Below, piece by piece: positions 21,541 through 32,630 of a DNA stretch of 64,000 nucleotides. The first letter of the stretch is position 1; every line of letters begins with the position of its first letter. The DNA is from Atherinomorus stipes (lineage: Eukaryota; Chordata; Actinopteri; Atheriniformes; Atherinidae): NCBI GenBank assembly GCA_023101725.1, contig JALJCO010003062.1, positions 248,001-312,000 on the forward strand, given 5' to 3'. The position numbers were made by a program, and so were the translations under genes. Below the pieces are notes generated by a model, which did not search any database, was not told the DNA's origin, and saw nothing but the letters and a program-made list of their open reading frames with translations.

Positions 21541-24449
21541 TCCGCCACGGAATGTTATCACCATAGCAACGCTCAAACTAGCTGCCAGCATAAAATGGTT
21601 CCTATAAAATGTTTTGCGGTTTATTAAAGTGATAAATTTGTTTATGTTTCTTGTGGGCATGGTTGTGTGTATGGCGTTGTTCTGATGATTAAACTGTATA
21701 ATGCACGGCTCGTTGTTTTCCTTCTTTCATGGTCCTTAGAATGAAATAAATGTTGCAATTGTTAATATGTTAGTTGTTTTTCTTTAAAATGGTAAGTTTG
21801 TTGCATGGTTCACTAGTGTTTGAGCGCACATTGATTTAGAAATGGGCTGTTTGTTTGGCTTTTTTAGATGTTGTCGGTGGCACCTGTTTACGGAAGTTGG
21901 GGATGCTGGGGACCTAGCAGCCCTTAAGTGAACGGTTTGTTTGTCCGATAGAATGCGGATAAAAATTTGAGTTGATTAGTTATTTTGCAAGTGATGCTAT
22001 TAGAAGCCCCGATAAGAACTATGCGCTGCTAAAGTAGGCTGCGAGATTAGAGAATGCTGTCAGTTTCACCCCGAGGTCGGCCCACTGCACGTCCATTTAA
22101 ACAGCACCTCGCCTCCTCTTTCGTTTTTTTCCCCACATTAATATTTCGCCATACACAGCGTTACATAGATTAAGTATTAAAACATGGATTTGAAGGAGCA
22201 CTTCTCCCGGGCCATTGCCTGGCTGACAGTGAAGAAGTGAACCCCCAGAAACAGCTCAACCCCTGTGAATGTGCTTAACGCACTTCTGCAGTTCGGTGTG
22301 TGCGGACTTTTCTTCCAAAAACAAGGTGGATGCGATTTTTTTTTTTTTTTTTCTTAGTTGGAGGAGGGAGGACATTCGTTTACAAAAATCTGGCTACACA
22401 TAGGCTACTAGGCCATTTGCTCTCATCAAATCAGGCTATCTGTGCTCGTTAATGTTGATACTTCCATTAATAATGCTGTAAAAATAATGTTTGGAGAAAT
22501 GGTGGCGTGCGTTTGGCGGCAGGTGTTTTTGTGCTGACATATGACATCGGCTGCTTTGCAAATGCGAGGCAACATGTCCGCGGTCAAATCGGCGCTGTCA
22601 TCCATCAGGACACCCAGAATATCAAAATTCACCACAAAGTCTACAAAAGTCTAAAAACAAATGTAATCCAACGACTGGGTCGAACACAGAGCAGTTGGTT
22701 GCTAGGCAACGCAACATCTGTTTATGCTGGCGTAGGGATATTTTGTGCCGCGGTCTGTCGGATCTATGTGTGGGTTACAGTCCGTTTTACCACGGGCTTA
22801 GAACGCAGCTCAGCCAATCACTTTTAAGAATGAGAAACACCCGTTTTATAACACTTTTTAACGGACACCCTGCAGCCAATCAGAATAGAGTATTCACCCA
22901 GACCATGGTATAACTGAAATTAATGGACTTCACAGAGGCAACGTTGGATGGTTCACACCTCCACGTCCATTAATTTCTGATAATGGACACCGCGTCGGGC
23001 ATTGTCTTATATATACATATAAGATATATAAATTCAACCTCAAAGAGAAAATCAGAAAGATACACTTTTGTCAACCATGCCCTGGTTGAATATCAGAGCT
23101 AAAGAATAAATGGTTTATGCCTTCCTTAGTTTTACAAGGATTTATTTTTGATCACTTGTTCACTTTGAAGAACACAAAAATCTTCATATCAACTGACAAC
23201 CACCAGACACACACACAAAAAATCCCCAAACAATATTAGTAAAATCAAATTAAAATGTTCCCAATAAAATATGAGAATTCAATCAAGGTGCCTGTTAATT
23301 TGATTGCAATAAATTTCATTATTTGAATGTGGAAATAATCTTAATCATCCCTCAAAATTTCAGAGTAATAAATAAATGACATAATTAAATCACTGACAGT
23401 TTTTGAATGTTTAAGAAATTTAAAGAATAGAATAGAAAGTCTTTACAGTCATTGAACATAATATTAAAACAAGATTAAAGCACAACTCCCAGTGGTTTAA
23501 AGTTCAAAAAGACACACTGGCCTTTATGGTTAAACGGGATCATTTCCAGTTCAGGGTCATCGGTGGTTTCATGATGGCTGGTTTTCAGTGGGATTAAGGG
23601 GAGCATCAATGTCCTTTGTCAAAAATGACAATTACAGCAAAGTAATGAAATATCCCAAAAGTCTGGTTCACCTTTCTGCTTGGTTTCATCTCTGAATCCT
23701 CAGCCAAGCTACGGGTGTCAAATCTGAAGAAACCTAATTTAATTTAACTAAAACTGCACACACACACAAAGCTGTGAGAGATCGGACAAGCAACTGGATA
23801 AAACCAGTTCAAACTCAGCCACGTCCTGACAGCATTAGCAGCACATTCAGCTCATTTCTGCATATTCAGCTCTAATTCAATTCTTAAGGCCCAAATCTGC
23901 AGAAAAGCCTAAAGAAAGAACAAAAATGTGGACTGATTCAATTTACAGCTAAAGTCACTTTAATGTCTCTGTTGGATTTGGTGAAGAATTTCTCAGAGTA
24001 TGTCGTTTTTTTTCTGCTAGTTTTTTTTAAAGTGTCTTTCTTGAATGTCCTTGTTTCCTTCCCTTTTAATGAAGTTTAATCTGTTTGGTTTTGAGTGAGC
24101 AGCGATCAAATCATTTCTATAATTACAAATCAAACAATCAAGTTACAATCATTGATGCATTTGTATAAAAAGTATATAGTTTGGTTCTTTTTTACCTTTT
24201 GCTAATAAATTTGTGATGATTATACTCGAACTTTGAAAAAGTTGGAAATGTTGGTAGGTGTTTCTGTCTGCAGGCAGATTCAGATTTATTTGATTTATAA
24301 ACAGTTAAATCCATTCAGTCCAAAAACAGAGCTTACATTCATTCAGTGAAAAGCAGGATAAAATATGGTGGTTTGACTTCAGGGAGCCCATCTCAGTCAC
24401 CTGGTCACAGATAGAGGCCTGTTGTAGCAAATGAGGGAACAATACCTAC
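21541..24449. other. Intergenic, no gene recognised; possible worn repeats
   Basis: The stretch at 22730-22990 (ATAATGGACACC words and paired CATTAATTT/AAATTAATGGAC motifs) has the look of a decayed DNA transposon, but no boundary could be set. A T run lies at about 22338-22352. Nothing in 23000-24400 was recognised. Confidence 0.45.
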
Positions 24450-25021
24450 ATTTACACACACCGGTCACTTTATTAGGCAGCAACTCAATGCATTTAGGCA
24501 TGTAGACATGGTCAAGACGATCTGCTGCTTTTCCCCCCATTCTGAGTATCAGAATGGGGGGAAAAAAAGGTGATTTAAGTGACTTTGAACGTGGCATGGT
24601 TGTTGGTGCCAGACGGGCTGGTCTGACTATTTTAGAAACTGCTGATCTACTGGGATTTTCATGCACAACCATCTCTAGGGTTTACAGAGAATGGTCTGAA
24701 AAAGAAAAAAAATATCCAGTGAGCAGCAGTTCTGTGGGCACAAATGCCTTGTTGAAGCCAGAGGTCAGAGGAGAATGGCCAGACTGGTTCGAGCTGATAG
24801 AAAGGCAACAGTAATTCAGATAACCACTTGTTACAACTGAAGTATGCAGAAGAGCATCTCTGAATGCACAACACATCCAACCTGGAAGTTTATTGTCAAT
24901 ATGGAGCAAAATCTAAGAGGAATGTTTCCAACACCTTGTTGAATGTATGACACCAAGAATTAAAGCAGTTCTGATGGTAAAAGGGGTCCTACCTGGACCT
25001 GATAAAGTGGTTTGTGAGTGT
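24450..25021 (+). mobile_element. Tc1-like transposon, internally deleted
   Basis: The left end carries ACACACCGGTCACTTTATTAGG, a classic fish Tc1-like terminal sequence. From 24554 the plus strand encodes the transposase N-terminus (MGGKKGDLSDFERG..., paired helix-turn-helix with LLGFSCTTISRVYREW), about 55 clean residues before homology and frame decay. Sequence for the end of the protein (RNVSNTLLN) follows soon after at 24920-24945, so the catalytic DDE part is deleted. The right end (CCTGATAAAGTGGTTTGTGAGTGTA) is diverged. It cannot encode a working transposase. Confidence 0.88.
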
Positions 25022-25074
25022 ACTACACATTAAAGGTTACTTCAGTATTTTCCTCTTAAAAGCTCAGTCCTTAA

Positions 25075-25550
25075 AGGGACTTGAGGCAAGATTAAGAAAC
25101 GAAACTTGCAACTGCCGCGACTGGCGCTTAAGATAACTGCAGCCACGAGCCAAGCCGTCACAGGAGCGTGCACAAACTGAAGCTATAATGTTGTTTACTC
25201 ACCTTTTTCTCCGTAGTTACACTTTTTAGTGTCTTTCAGTTGATCTGGATCGTTTGCTGACGGCAGAATCCATAACTATCGCTTACAGTGTTAGAATTTA
25301 CCACGACCGTCTTCTTCCTGCATCAAAACTACGGATGTAGCGTCATTTGACGTCACGTCCGCAGGGCAGTGCAGGAAATTCGGACACCAAATTGCAGTGC
25401 AATTTACAGCACACAGCCTGTGACAGGCAACGGAGAGAAACGTGGGTGAAAACGTTATTTTTGGTATTTAGCGCTTCATCACCCATTAGTATTAAAAAAA
25501 AAATGGACATGCATGTTTGTTTGTTTTTTAAATTCCTGCCTCTAGTCCCT
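25075..25550. mobile_element. TTAA-target MITE (476 bp)
   Basis: The termini are AGGGACTTGAGGCA and its complement TGCCTCTAGTCCCT, flanked by TTAA at 25071-25074 and 25551-25554. TTAA targeting is shared by piggyBac and Kolobok elements. A second copy is at 40767-41549. No coding capacity. Confidence 0.75.
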
Positions 25551-25576
25551 TTAAAATCAATATGCCACGTCTATTC

Positions 25577-26609
25577 TACACTGCAAAAACAGTATCTAAC
25601 CAAGTCTTAGATTCTTATATTTGGCAAAAACTGTCTTAACTATCTTGATTTGAGAGTAATATACAGTACTTGACAAGACTAGAATATGTAAGATTATTAT
25701 TCCAGTTTTGAGAGAAAATGTATTTTATTTCTTTCTTAGTCAGTGAATCTTAAAATTGGATATTTTATTTGCATATTGAAATAAATTATCTCACTAAGAC
25801 ACTTTTTCAGACACTCTTTCGCTCTTTAGCTGTAAAAACTTGTTTTCAGACCTCCTGTACCAGTTCATACGCACAAGTTTCTTGTAATAAGAAAAAATAT
25901 CTAGATATTAGACAAGTGGAAACTTGTTGTGAAAAACTCATTTTAAGTTTTTTTATTAAGTGACACACACTTAAAACTAGTCTGGTAATTCTGATTTTTA
26001 GTGTTGTTGCTTCTCATTTTAAGAGAGAAGATATTAAAACAAGAACAACTAACCAGGATTTCAGGAACTGATTTCACAGTTGCACATCAAACAGTCTGGA
26101 AAAGTGGCTGCGGTGGTGGATCAGGTTGTCTCATACTCATGAATCATCATGAATTCAAGTCCCACGTCCTCCAAACCAATTTGACCCTTGGTAAAAAAAA
26201 AAAAAAAAAAAAGCCTTCACCAAACTTTATTCAGGTAAATGTGGGTTTGAAGGTTGGTGGATGTTGTGCTGCTCCTTCATAAATTTGCTTATGAGCAAAT
26301 TTGAAAAAAAAATGATCTTGTTTAAAGATTTTTTACTTTAAACTGAGAGAGCAACATTCAAAAGAACCATCACCAGTTTAGTTTTGAGGGATTTTTCACT
26401 AAATGAGGGACTTGAAATTAGTTTTTTATAACTTGTTTGGAGATATTGCTCCCTGTCAAGAGTCTCTATACTTTTTCTTATTTCAAAAAATCTTACCAAG
26501 TGTAATAATCTTACTGCATGGACAGATAATTTCACTTGATTATAGTCTGATTCTTCTCAATTTCAGTGCTTTTCAACTTGTATTGAGACCACTAAATTTT
26601 GCAGTGTAG
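25577..26609. mobile_element. Non-autonomous DNA element with CACTGCAAAAA ends
   Basis: It begins CACTGCAAAAACAGT after CTA and ends TTTTGCAGTG before TAG. The interior is AT-rich without coding capacity. Ends of this kind are very common in fish genomes. A shorter relative is at 28060-28484. It includes an A run at about 26191-26210. Confidence 0.55.
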
Positions 26610-26946
26610 CCTCTGCCCGCACACCCTTACACTCTATCACATCAGTTTTTTTAGACTTATGTGTAGGAGGCAGCTGTGGACCACTTGTTGCTGGTCTGAT
26701 CTCAGCCAGGAAGTACGCTGGTTTGACTGCAGCATTAACCACAGAGAAGGCAATGTGGCTTCAGTTAAACAGCAGCCACAGCATGTGGACCCCCGATACC
26801 CCGACACTATGTTAACAATTACACACTTCATCCATAATTTCAATGTGCTGTCGCAGCTTTGTGTGTTCGGCTGCTCTGCTGTGCTGGAAAATAACGAAAA
26901 AGATCTGCTTATGGCTTGTTTTTCCCTGTGATCTGGTTTCATACAT
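26610..26946. other. Intergenic, nothing recognised
   Basis: Open on both strands for about 100 codons, but neither translation resembles a known family and there is no repeat or splice context. Confidence 0.4.
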
Positions 26947-26948
26947 TA

Positions 26949-27127
26949 CAGGACTGTCTCAGAAAATTAGAATTCATGATATTCTAATATTTTGAGATGG
27001 GATATTTGAGTTTTCTTAAAGCTGTATGCCATAATCAGCAATATTAAAACAATGTCATGTCTTTTTAATTGCATTACAGAAAATGAAGAACTTTATCACA
27101 ATATTCTAATTTTCTGAGACAGTCCTG
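26949..27127. mobile_element. Mariner-type MITE (179 bp)
   Basis: The ends are CAGGACTGTCTCAGAAAATT and the matching AATTTTCTGAGACAGTCCTG, flanked by TA dinucleotides at 26947-26948 and 27128-27129. The inverted repeats are perfect over at least 20 bases, suggesting a fairly recent insertion. Confidence 0.88.
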
Positions 27128-27351
27128 TATGTTGAAAATGTGCACCTATTCTTCTGTCAGTGAAATTTCAGCACTGACTTATGAATGTGCTTTGCTTGTC
27201 TAATAACAATATATTCAACTGGGAAAGGTGGACAAGCAACTGAACAAAAAGGAAAATCAACTGAACAGTTTGCAAGCACAATGAAAAGACTGAAGACTGA
27301 ATAAAATAAATCAAATTAAGGAGTCATTGAACAGAACTTCAGGCTTTTAGG

Positions 27352-27445
27352 TTCATTTAATTTGAGTCAGGTGTGAGCAGGAAAACACTAAAAACCTGCA
27401 GGACTGTGGTCCGCTAGGAACCAAATTGAGTATCCCTTGTCTAGA
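27352..27445. repeat. Fragment of the dispersed repeat seen at 13.8 kb
   Basis: It contains TTTGAGTCAGGTGTGAGCAG, AACCTGCAGGACTGTGGTCC and GTATCCCTTGTCTAGA, i.e. the right part of the same non-autonomous repeat as 13809-14000, again abutting a Tc1-like element. Confidence 0.55.
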
Positions 27446-28059
27446 TTGATAGACAAAGGAAAATGTATACTTTTTTAAAGGACCCATACACTCAGTAGTT
27501 CTTTAGTCCACCTCACTTGGGTTGGACACCCTTTTACCTTCAGAACTGCCATAATTCTTGGTGTCATAGATTCAACAAGGTGTTGGAAACATTCCTCAGA
27601 AATTTTGCTCCATATTGACATGACAGCATCACACACTTGCTGCAGATGTATGATGAAAATCTCCCGTTCCACCACATTCCAAAGCTGCTCTGCTGGACTG
27701 AGATCTGGTGACCGTGGAGGCCATTGGAGTACAGAGAACTCATTGTCAAGAAAGGAGTTGGAGATGATGTGAGCTTTGTGACATGATGCATTATTCTGCT
27801 TGAAGTAGCATCAGAAGATGCTACACTGTGGTCATAAAGGGATGGACATGGTCAGAAACAATACTCAGGTAGGCTGTGGTGGTTAAACTATGCCACGTTG
27901 GTAGTAAGTGGCCTAAAGTGTGCCAAGAAAATGTCCCCCACACCATTACACCACCAGCAGCCTGGAGTGTTACAGTAAGACAAGGCACAATGGATCCATG
28001 CATTCATGAGGTTTCCACCAAATTCTGAGTCTACCATCTAAATGTGGTGCTGAAATGGA

Positions 28060-28484
28060 AACACTGGAAAAAGCCCACTCTTAAATAAGTTAAAAAAAAA
28101 AAAAAAAAAATTAAACAATATTTTTGTTGCTTGGCAAAAATATGCCAATGGAACAAGTAAGAATTCTCTTAATAAGATTTCTTGAAATAAGATTTAAAGA
28201 TTACTTTAAAATTAGCTGGAAAAACTCATTCTCAGCTATATTTCACGAGTATTGTGAAGTTTTGTGTCTCATAAAAAGTTTATTTCATCTGAGATATGAC
28301 TCAAAACAAGACTTTTTCCAAGATTGTTTCACTTAAGTTATTTAAAATGCATTGTCTAAAAACAAGGTCCAATATCTCACTGAACTGTTTCTCTTTTGGT
28401 GATTATGCCTTATATTTAATGTAATGAGATATTTTGACTAGAAACTAGACAAATGTACTTAGTAAAATTTTGAGTTTTTGAAGT
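28060..28484. mobile_element. Non-autonomous element (425 bp) inside the Tc1 copy
   Basis: It is flanked by GAAATGGA at 28052-28059 and 28485-28492, an 8-bp duplication as made by hAT transposases. The ends (AACACTGGAAAAAG / TTTTTGAAGT) are diverged relatives of the CACTGCAAAAA element at 25577-26609. Confidence 0.75.
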
Positions 28485-28506
28485 GAAATGGAGACATCAG
28501 ACCAGG

Positions 28507-29469
28507 GGTCTGTTGCACGAAGCAGGTTTAATGAAAACCCTGAGTTGTTTTACCCCGAAATTCGGGAAACTCTGAGTCTTTCGTAACACAAAGGTAGGTA
28601 ACTCAACCCAGGGAAAGAGGAGTAACTCTAGCCTGTTGCACGAAGAGGGGTAACTTAAACCCTCGGTCAGTTACCATGGCAACAGATTCTCTGAAACTAA
28701 CCTGGTCAGGAGCAGGTTAATGTGGAGAAACCTTGAGTTTCTCACTGTCTCCACCCACTTTTAGTCACACTCGCCGTTTCCTTTCCTCATTCATTCATTA
28801 AGTCAGCGATGAGTTTTGGCTGCTGCCGTCTTAAATAAAACATGTTAAAAAAAAATCAGTCGGTAGGTTCATCCTTATCTTTTGATAAGGATTTTATGGA
28901 TTAAGATGCTGCATGAAGGGTTAAATATTCAGAGATCATTATCAGACCACGGATAGAAGTTTAATTTCCCGACAGTTGTCATTTCTGACGTTACAGTTAC
29001 ACATCACGGTCAGTTATCTACATACACGAGCTGATCCGTCCGTACATTTATAATATCACCAGCCATACGTGATAGTTGGAGGTCCTGTCTCTCCGTTTAC
29101 AAGAGATGACATTCAATAGACATTCAATACAACAGAAGACATCCCCCCCCTTCTTTCTTTTTTTATTTTTTTGCTTGCAGCAGCGGCAGCAGTTTAAACT
29201 CGCCATATGAGGCTTTAAAAGTTATATCTCCATTCAATGGCGAGTGCAGCCCCGCCCTCGCGTCTACATTACCATGGTGACTCGTCGAATTGGTGCTCAA
29301 TTGATGTTGGCTTTTTATCTTGGTAGTGCCGGGTTAAAACCCCGGGTCGAACTACTCTGAGTTGATTAAACCAACTTAAATCAGCTGTTATGGGACTGAA
29401 AACTCAGAGTTTCCAATCTCCGAGTAGGTCAAATCACCTGTCTGTTGCACCTGCTTCGTGCAACAGACC
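28507..29469 (+). mobile_element. CCAGG-target element, copy A (963 bp)
   Basis: The left end is GGTCTGTTGCACGAAGCAGG and the right end CCTGCTTCGTGCAACAGACC. CCAGG is present on both sides (28502-28506, 29470-29474). The left arm (28507-28800) and right arm (29200-29469) differ in sequence apart from the tips, which fixes the orientation. No transposase frame. Elements with these tips are widespread in fish. A PIF/Harbinger-like origin is my guess, not shown by the sequence. Confidence 0.8.
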
Positions 29470-29840
29470 CCAGGGGTCCGTTACACGAAGCAGGTTCAAC
29501 ATACTCTAAGTGTAACCCTGAACTCTGAGTTGACCTACTCGGAGATATGAAACTCTGAGTTTTCGGTCCCAGAACAGCTGATCTAGCACTACCATGATAA
29601 AAAGCCAGCATCAATTGAGCACCGATTCAACGAGTCACCATGGCAACGTAGACACGAGGGTGGGGCTGCGTTTGCCACTGAATGGAACTATAACTTCTAA
29701 AGCTTCATATTGCGAGTTTGAGCTGCTGCTGCTGCTGCAGCAAAAAAAAAAAAAAAAAAAGGAATGACCGCATGGGAGAAGATTGAAGTCTAAATGCTGT
29801 TCTTTACAGACACAATGATGTTCTAGAGTAGAACTATTTA

Positions 29841-30424
29841 GGGCGCATTCAGAAAGCATAGTCTGCGAGTCTCGGTCCGTTTGGGGACTTGGTTCGGTTG
29901 GGAGTGGGGGTGGTCTTCCAGACCGTGATCGCGTTCACGTTGCACTATTGCCAAACGAGCCAAAAATGAGAATCTGGTGGCGCCACTTTTGGATTCACTG
30001 TAGGCGAGGACAAGACACACGTACAAGAAGGATTGTCACAACTTGTTTCCTCCACAAAGCCACATTATTTTTGTACGAGGAGCTGGATATGCTTTCATCA
30101 GATCAAATATCGATTAAAGCTTTTGCTTCCTCGTGACTCTACGTCTGACCTTGAGCCAGTACTGCAGTCCCACAAGTGTGTTTGTTGTCGTAGCGTTTAC
30201 CCACGTTGTCCAACGTTTTACCCACAATGCCAATGCAATTTGTAGTCCACTTTCTGTCTTTGGTTCACTTGAATTGGACAGAGACCTGTGTTTGCAGGCG
30301 GACCGAGTCCGGTTGTTTGTTCCGGATCAGAGTCCGTTTGCGCATTCACAACTCCCCTAAACGAAGCGGACTTTCCGAGCAAACGGACTCTGATTCGAAT
30401 CAAAAAAGCTTTGTGAATGCGCCC
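29841..30424 (+). mobile_element. PIF/Harbinger-type MITE (584 bp) inside copy B
   Basis: The ends are GGGCGCATTCAGAAAGC and GCTTTGTGAATGCGCCC, flanked by TTA at 29838-29840 and 30425-30427. A three-base TWA duplication is typical of PIF/Harbinger. A reversed second copy is at 54979-55576. Open frames shared by both copies (near LFLYEELDMLSSDQI) follow from sequence identity of the repeat. They may be remains of a transposon-encoded protein, but no family was recognised. Confidence 0.82.
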
Positions 30425-30484
30425 TTAATGGTAACGCAACAGTCTCAGATCCTGTCAGTATGATTCCAGGTGACTTGGTGCACA

Positions 30485-30825
30485 GTTGCCTGTTTGGTTG
30501 AATGGTTTGCGCACCACCTGGGAGGCTGGTGTTTGAATCCAGCTCTAAACTTTCATCACAGCCTTTTTATTTATTTAACTTGGGTGTGATCCTGCAGGAG
30601 AGAAGCGCTCTTGTCCGCAGCATTAAGATGAAATATAACCGTCGCATTTCTCAAATGCCCTGCATCTCCAATGAAAGAAAAAAATATGTTTGCGAAAAAA
30701 CGCAGGGCAATAAACTGTAGCCGATCTGCTTTGAGGGGAAAGCGTATGGCAACATGAAAAAAGTCACACCCAGGATTGAACCACAACTTTCTGCGTAACA
30801 GACATGCACCTTGCCCATTTACCCA
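30485..30825. repeat. Two facing tRNA-like modules within copy B
   Basis: On the plus strand, TTGGTTGAATGGTTTGCGC and then GTGTTTGAATCCAGC (30496-30543) resemble polymerase III A and B boxes. On the minus strand, from 30825 to 30768, GGGCAAGGTGCATGTCTG and then GTGGTTCAATCCTGGG do the same. The two face each other across 220 bases. They could be SINE heads or an internal feature of the element. They are not tRNA genes, because no cloverleaf closes. Confidence 0.4.
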
Positions 30826-31930
30826 GAGACAGAGACAACTTTATGGTCAAATAATCAGGCCAAACCATCTTTCGGAAACTCAGACAGGACCTCCAACTGT
30901 CACATACGGCAGGTGATATTATAAATGTACAAACAGATCAGCTTGTCTAGATGATTGACTGTTATGTGTAATTGTAACGCCAGAAATGAAAACTGTCTGG
31001 AGATGAAACTTCTATCTGTGGTCTGATAACTATTTCCGAATGTTTAACTCTTTGCAGTCATGCTGCATCTTCATTCATGAAATCCTGATGGAAAGGACAC
31101 GTCTGTAAACTACCAACTCTGATTTGTTTTTAACATGTTTCATTTGAGACGGCAGCGGCCAAAACTCACCGCTGACTGAATGAAATGAAACAGCGAGTGT
31201 GGCTGAAAGTGGGCGGAGACAGCGTGAAACTCAAGGTTTCTTCACATTAACCTGCTCCCAACCAGGTTGGTTTCAGAGAGTCCGTTACCATGGTAACCGA
31301 CCGAGTGTTTAAGTTACCCCTCTTCGTGAAACAAGCTAGAGTTACTCCTCTTTCCCTGGGTTGAGTCACCTTTGTGTTACGGAAAACTCAGTTTCCCTAA
31401 TTTCGGGGTTAAACAACTCAGGGTTTTCATTAAACCTGCTTCATGCAACAGACCCCAGGAATGTTTTTCCATCTTCTGTTGTCCAGTTTTGGTGCATCTG
31501 TGTGAGTTGTAGCCTCAGTTTCCTGTTTTCGCTGACAAGATACACATCAACAGTGGTCCTCTGCTACTGTAGTCCATGTGTTTTAAGACTGGACATGATA
31601 TGTTCAGAGGTGGTATTCTGCATATCTTGGGTGGAATCAGTGTTAATTTGAATTATAGACACTTTTCACTGGATATTTTCTCTTTTTCGGACCATTCTCT
31701 CAAACCCTAGAGGTGGTTGTGTGTGAAAATCCCAGTAAATCAGCAACAAGCATGCACCATTTAAAGTCTCTTAAATTTAATTTTTGCCTGATGCTAATGT
31801 TGCTATATTCTGATGCTCAGTTTGAACTTCAGTAACTCGTCTTGACCATATCTACGACTAAATCCATTAAGATGCTGCCATGTGATTGGCTATGAAACTG
31901 TTGACGAGGTGGACATAAAGGGACCAATGA

Positions 31931-32156
31931 AAAAAACCTCTGAATGTTACAGTGACCCCATTTACATGAGACTGAGAATTTTAATTCCTCTTTATTTCAG
32001 AATAAAAGTTAATTCCGCTTAAAGAAAGCCATGTGAAAAGTGAAAATAATTCCAAATAAAACTTAATTCCAAACTAAGTGGTTGGTTTATTCCTCTTTTA
32101 ATTCCAAATAATATAATTCCCCTCACATACAACTTTTTATTCCCATCTGACTTACA
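31931..32156. repeat. AT-rich repeat remnant
   Basis: It carries repeated AATTCC words (TTTTAATTCCTCTTTATT, AAAATAATTCCAAATAAA, TTTTAATTCCAAATAATA) that look like a worn element end. No partner end was found. Confidence 0.35.
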
Positions 32157-32630
32157 GGAATAGTACACCCGCAGAAAGAAGTGTGTTCATTTTCTATTCA
32201 CCCTCATGCTGAACAAGACTTTGGAGCACTTTTTTAATATCTCAAATGCAGCCGGAGATCGGACAAGTTTTCGTTTTCCCCTAACTTTCACGCAATTAAT
32301 TTCACCAGCAAATAGAAACTGCAATTTAGTACTGTTTAGGCTTTAAAATATACTAAATGATGTCATTTCGAGCAAATTATGGACGCTACCCACTCAGGAC
32401 ACTTGGATTACATTGGATGAGCAGTATGGAGAACATTGACAAGTTTTTGTGGACTTTTATGGACCTTTTTGGTTAAGTCGCGGATTAACTCCATTATATG
32501 AAAGTTGGGGGAAAACGAAAGCCTGCCTGATCTCCGGCTGCATTTGAGATATTAAAGTGCTCCAAAGTCTTGTTCAGCACGAGGGTGATTAGAAAATGAA
32601 CGCACATCATTCTGTGGGTGTACAATTCCT
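32157..32630. mobile_element. Foldback element with about 130-bp inverted arms
   Basis: The left arm at 32157-32290 (AGGAATAGTACACCCGCAGA..., with TGAACAAGACTTTGGAGCAC and GCAGCCGGAGATCGGACA) recurs inverted at about 32500-32630 (TGATCTCCGGCTGCATTTGA, GTGCTCCAAAGTCTTGTTCA, GGGTGTACAATTCCT). No coding capacity. Confidence 0.82.

Larger units (their letters stand above)
29475..31454 (-). mobile_element. CCAGG-target element, copy B (1980 bp), inverted to A
   Basis: It begins GGTCCGTTACACGAAGCAGG and ends CCTGCTTCATGCAACAGACC, flanked by CCAGG at 29470-29474 and 31455-31459. Its left arm is the mirror of A's right arm and its right arm the mirror of A's left arm, over several hundred bases on each side. 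It is longer than A because it contains the TTA-flanked element at 29841-30424 and about 390 bases at 30480-30870 that A lacks. Confidence 0.8.
27466..31930 (-). mobile_element. Tc1-like transposon, host of a nest of insertions
   Basis: On the minus strand, pieces of one Tc1-like transposase are found in order. The N-terminal helix-turn-helix region lies at about 31670-31760 (complement of the 24.6-kb copy), the catalytic part at 27821-28003 (GGVMVWGTFSWHTLG, TTAYLSIVSDHVHPFM) and the C-terminus at 27475-27675 (MSIWSKISEECFQHL). The element is split by insertions at 28060-28484 and 28507-31454, whose target duplications restore a continuous Tc1 sequence. Stops and indels show that it is inactive. 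Confidence 0.85.

Noticed and set aside
24554..24814. 86-codon open frame with a helix-turn-helix as a host DNA-binding gene
   Set aside because: It is the start of a Tc1-like transposase within recognisable transposon ends and lacks the catalytic part.
30490..30830. tRNA genes
   Set aside because: Box-like words are present but the flanking bases do not form a tRNA cloverleaf, and they sit inside a transposon.
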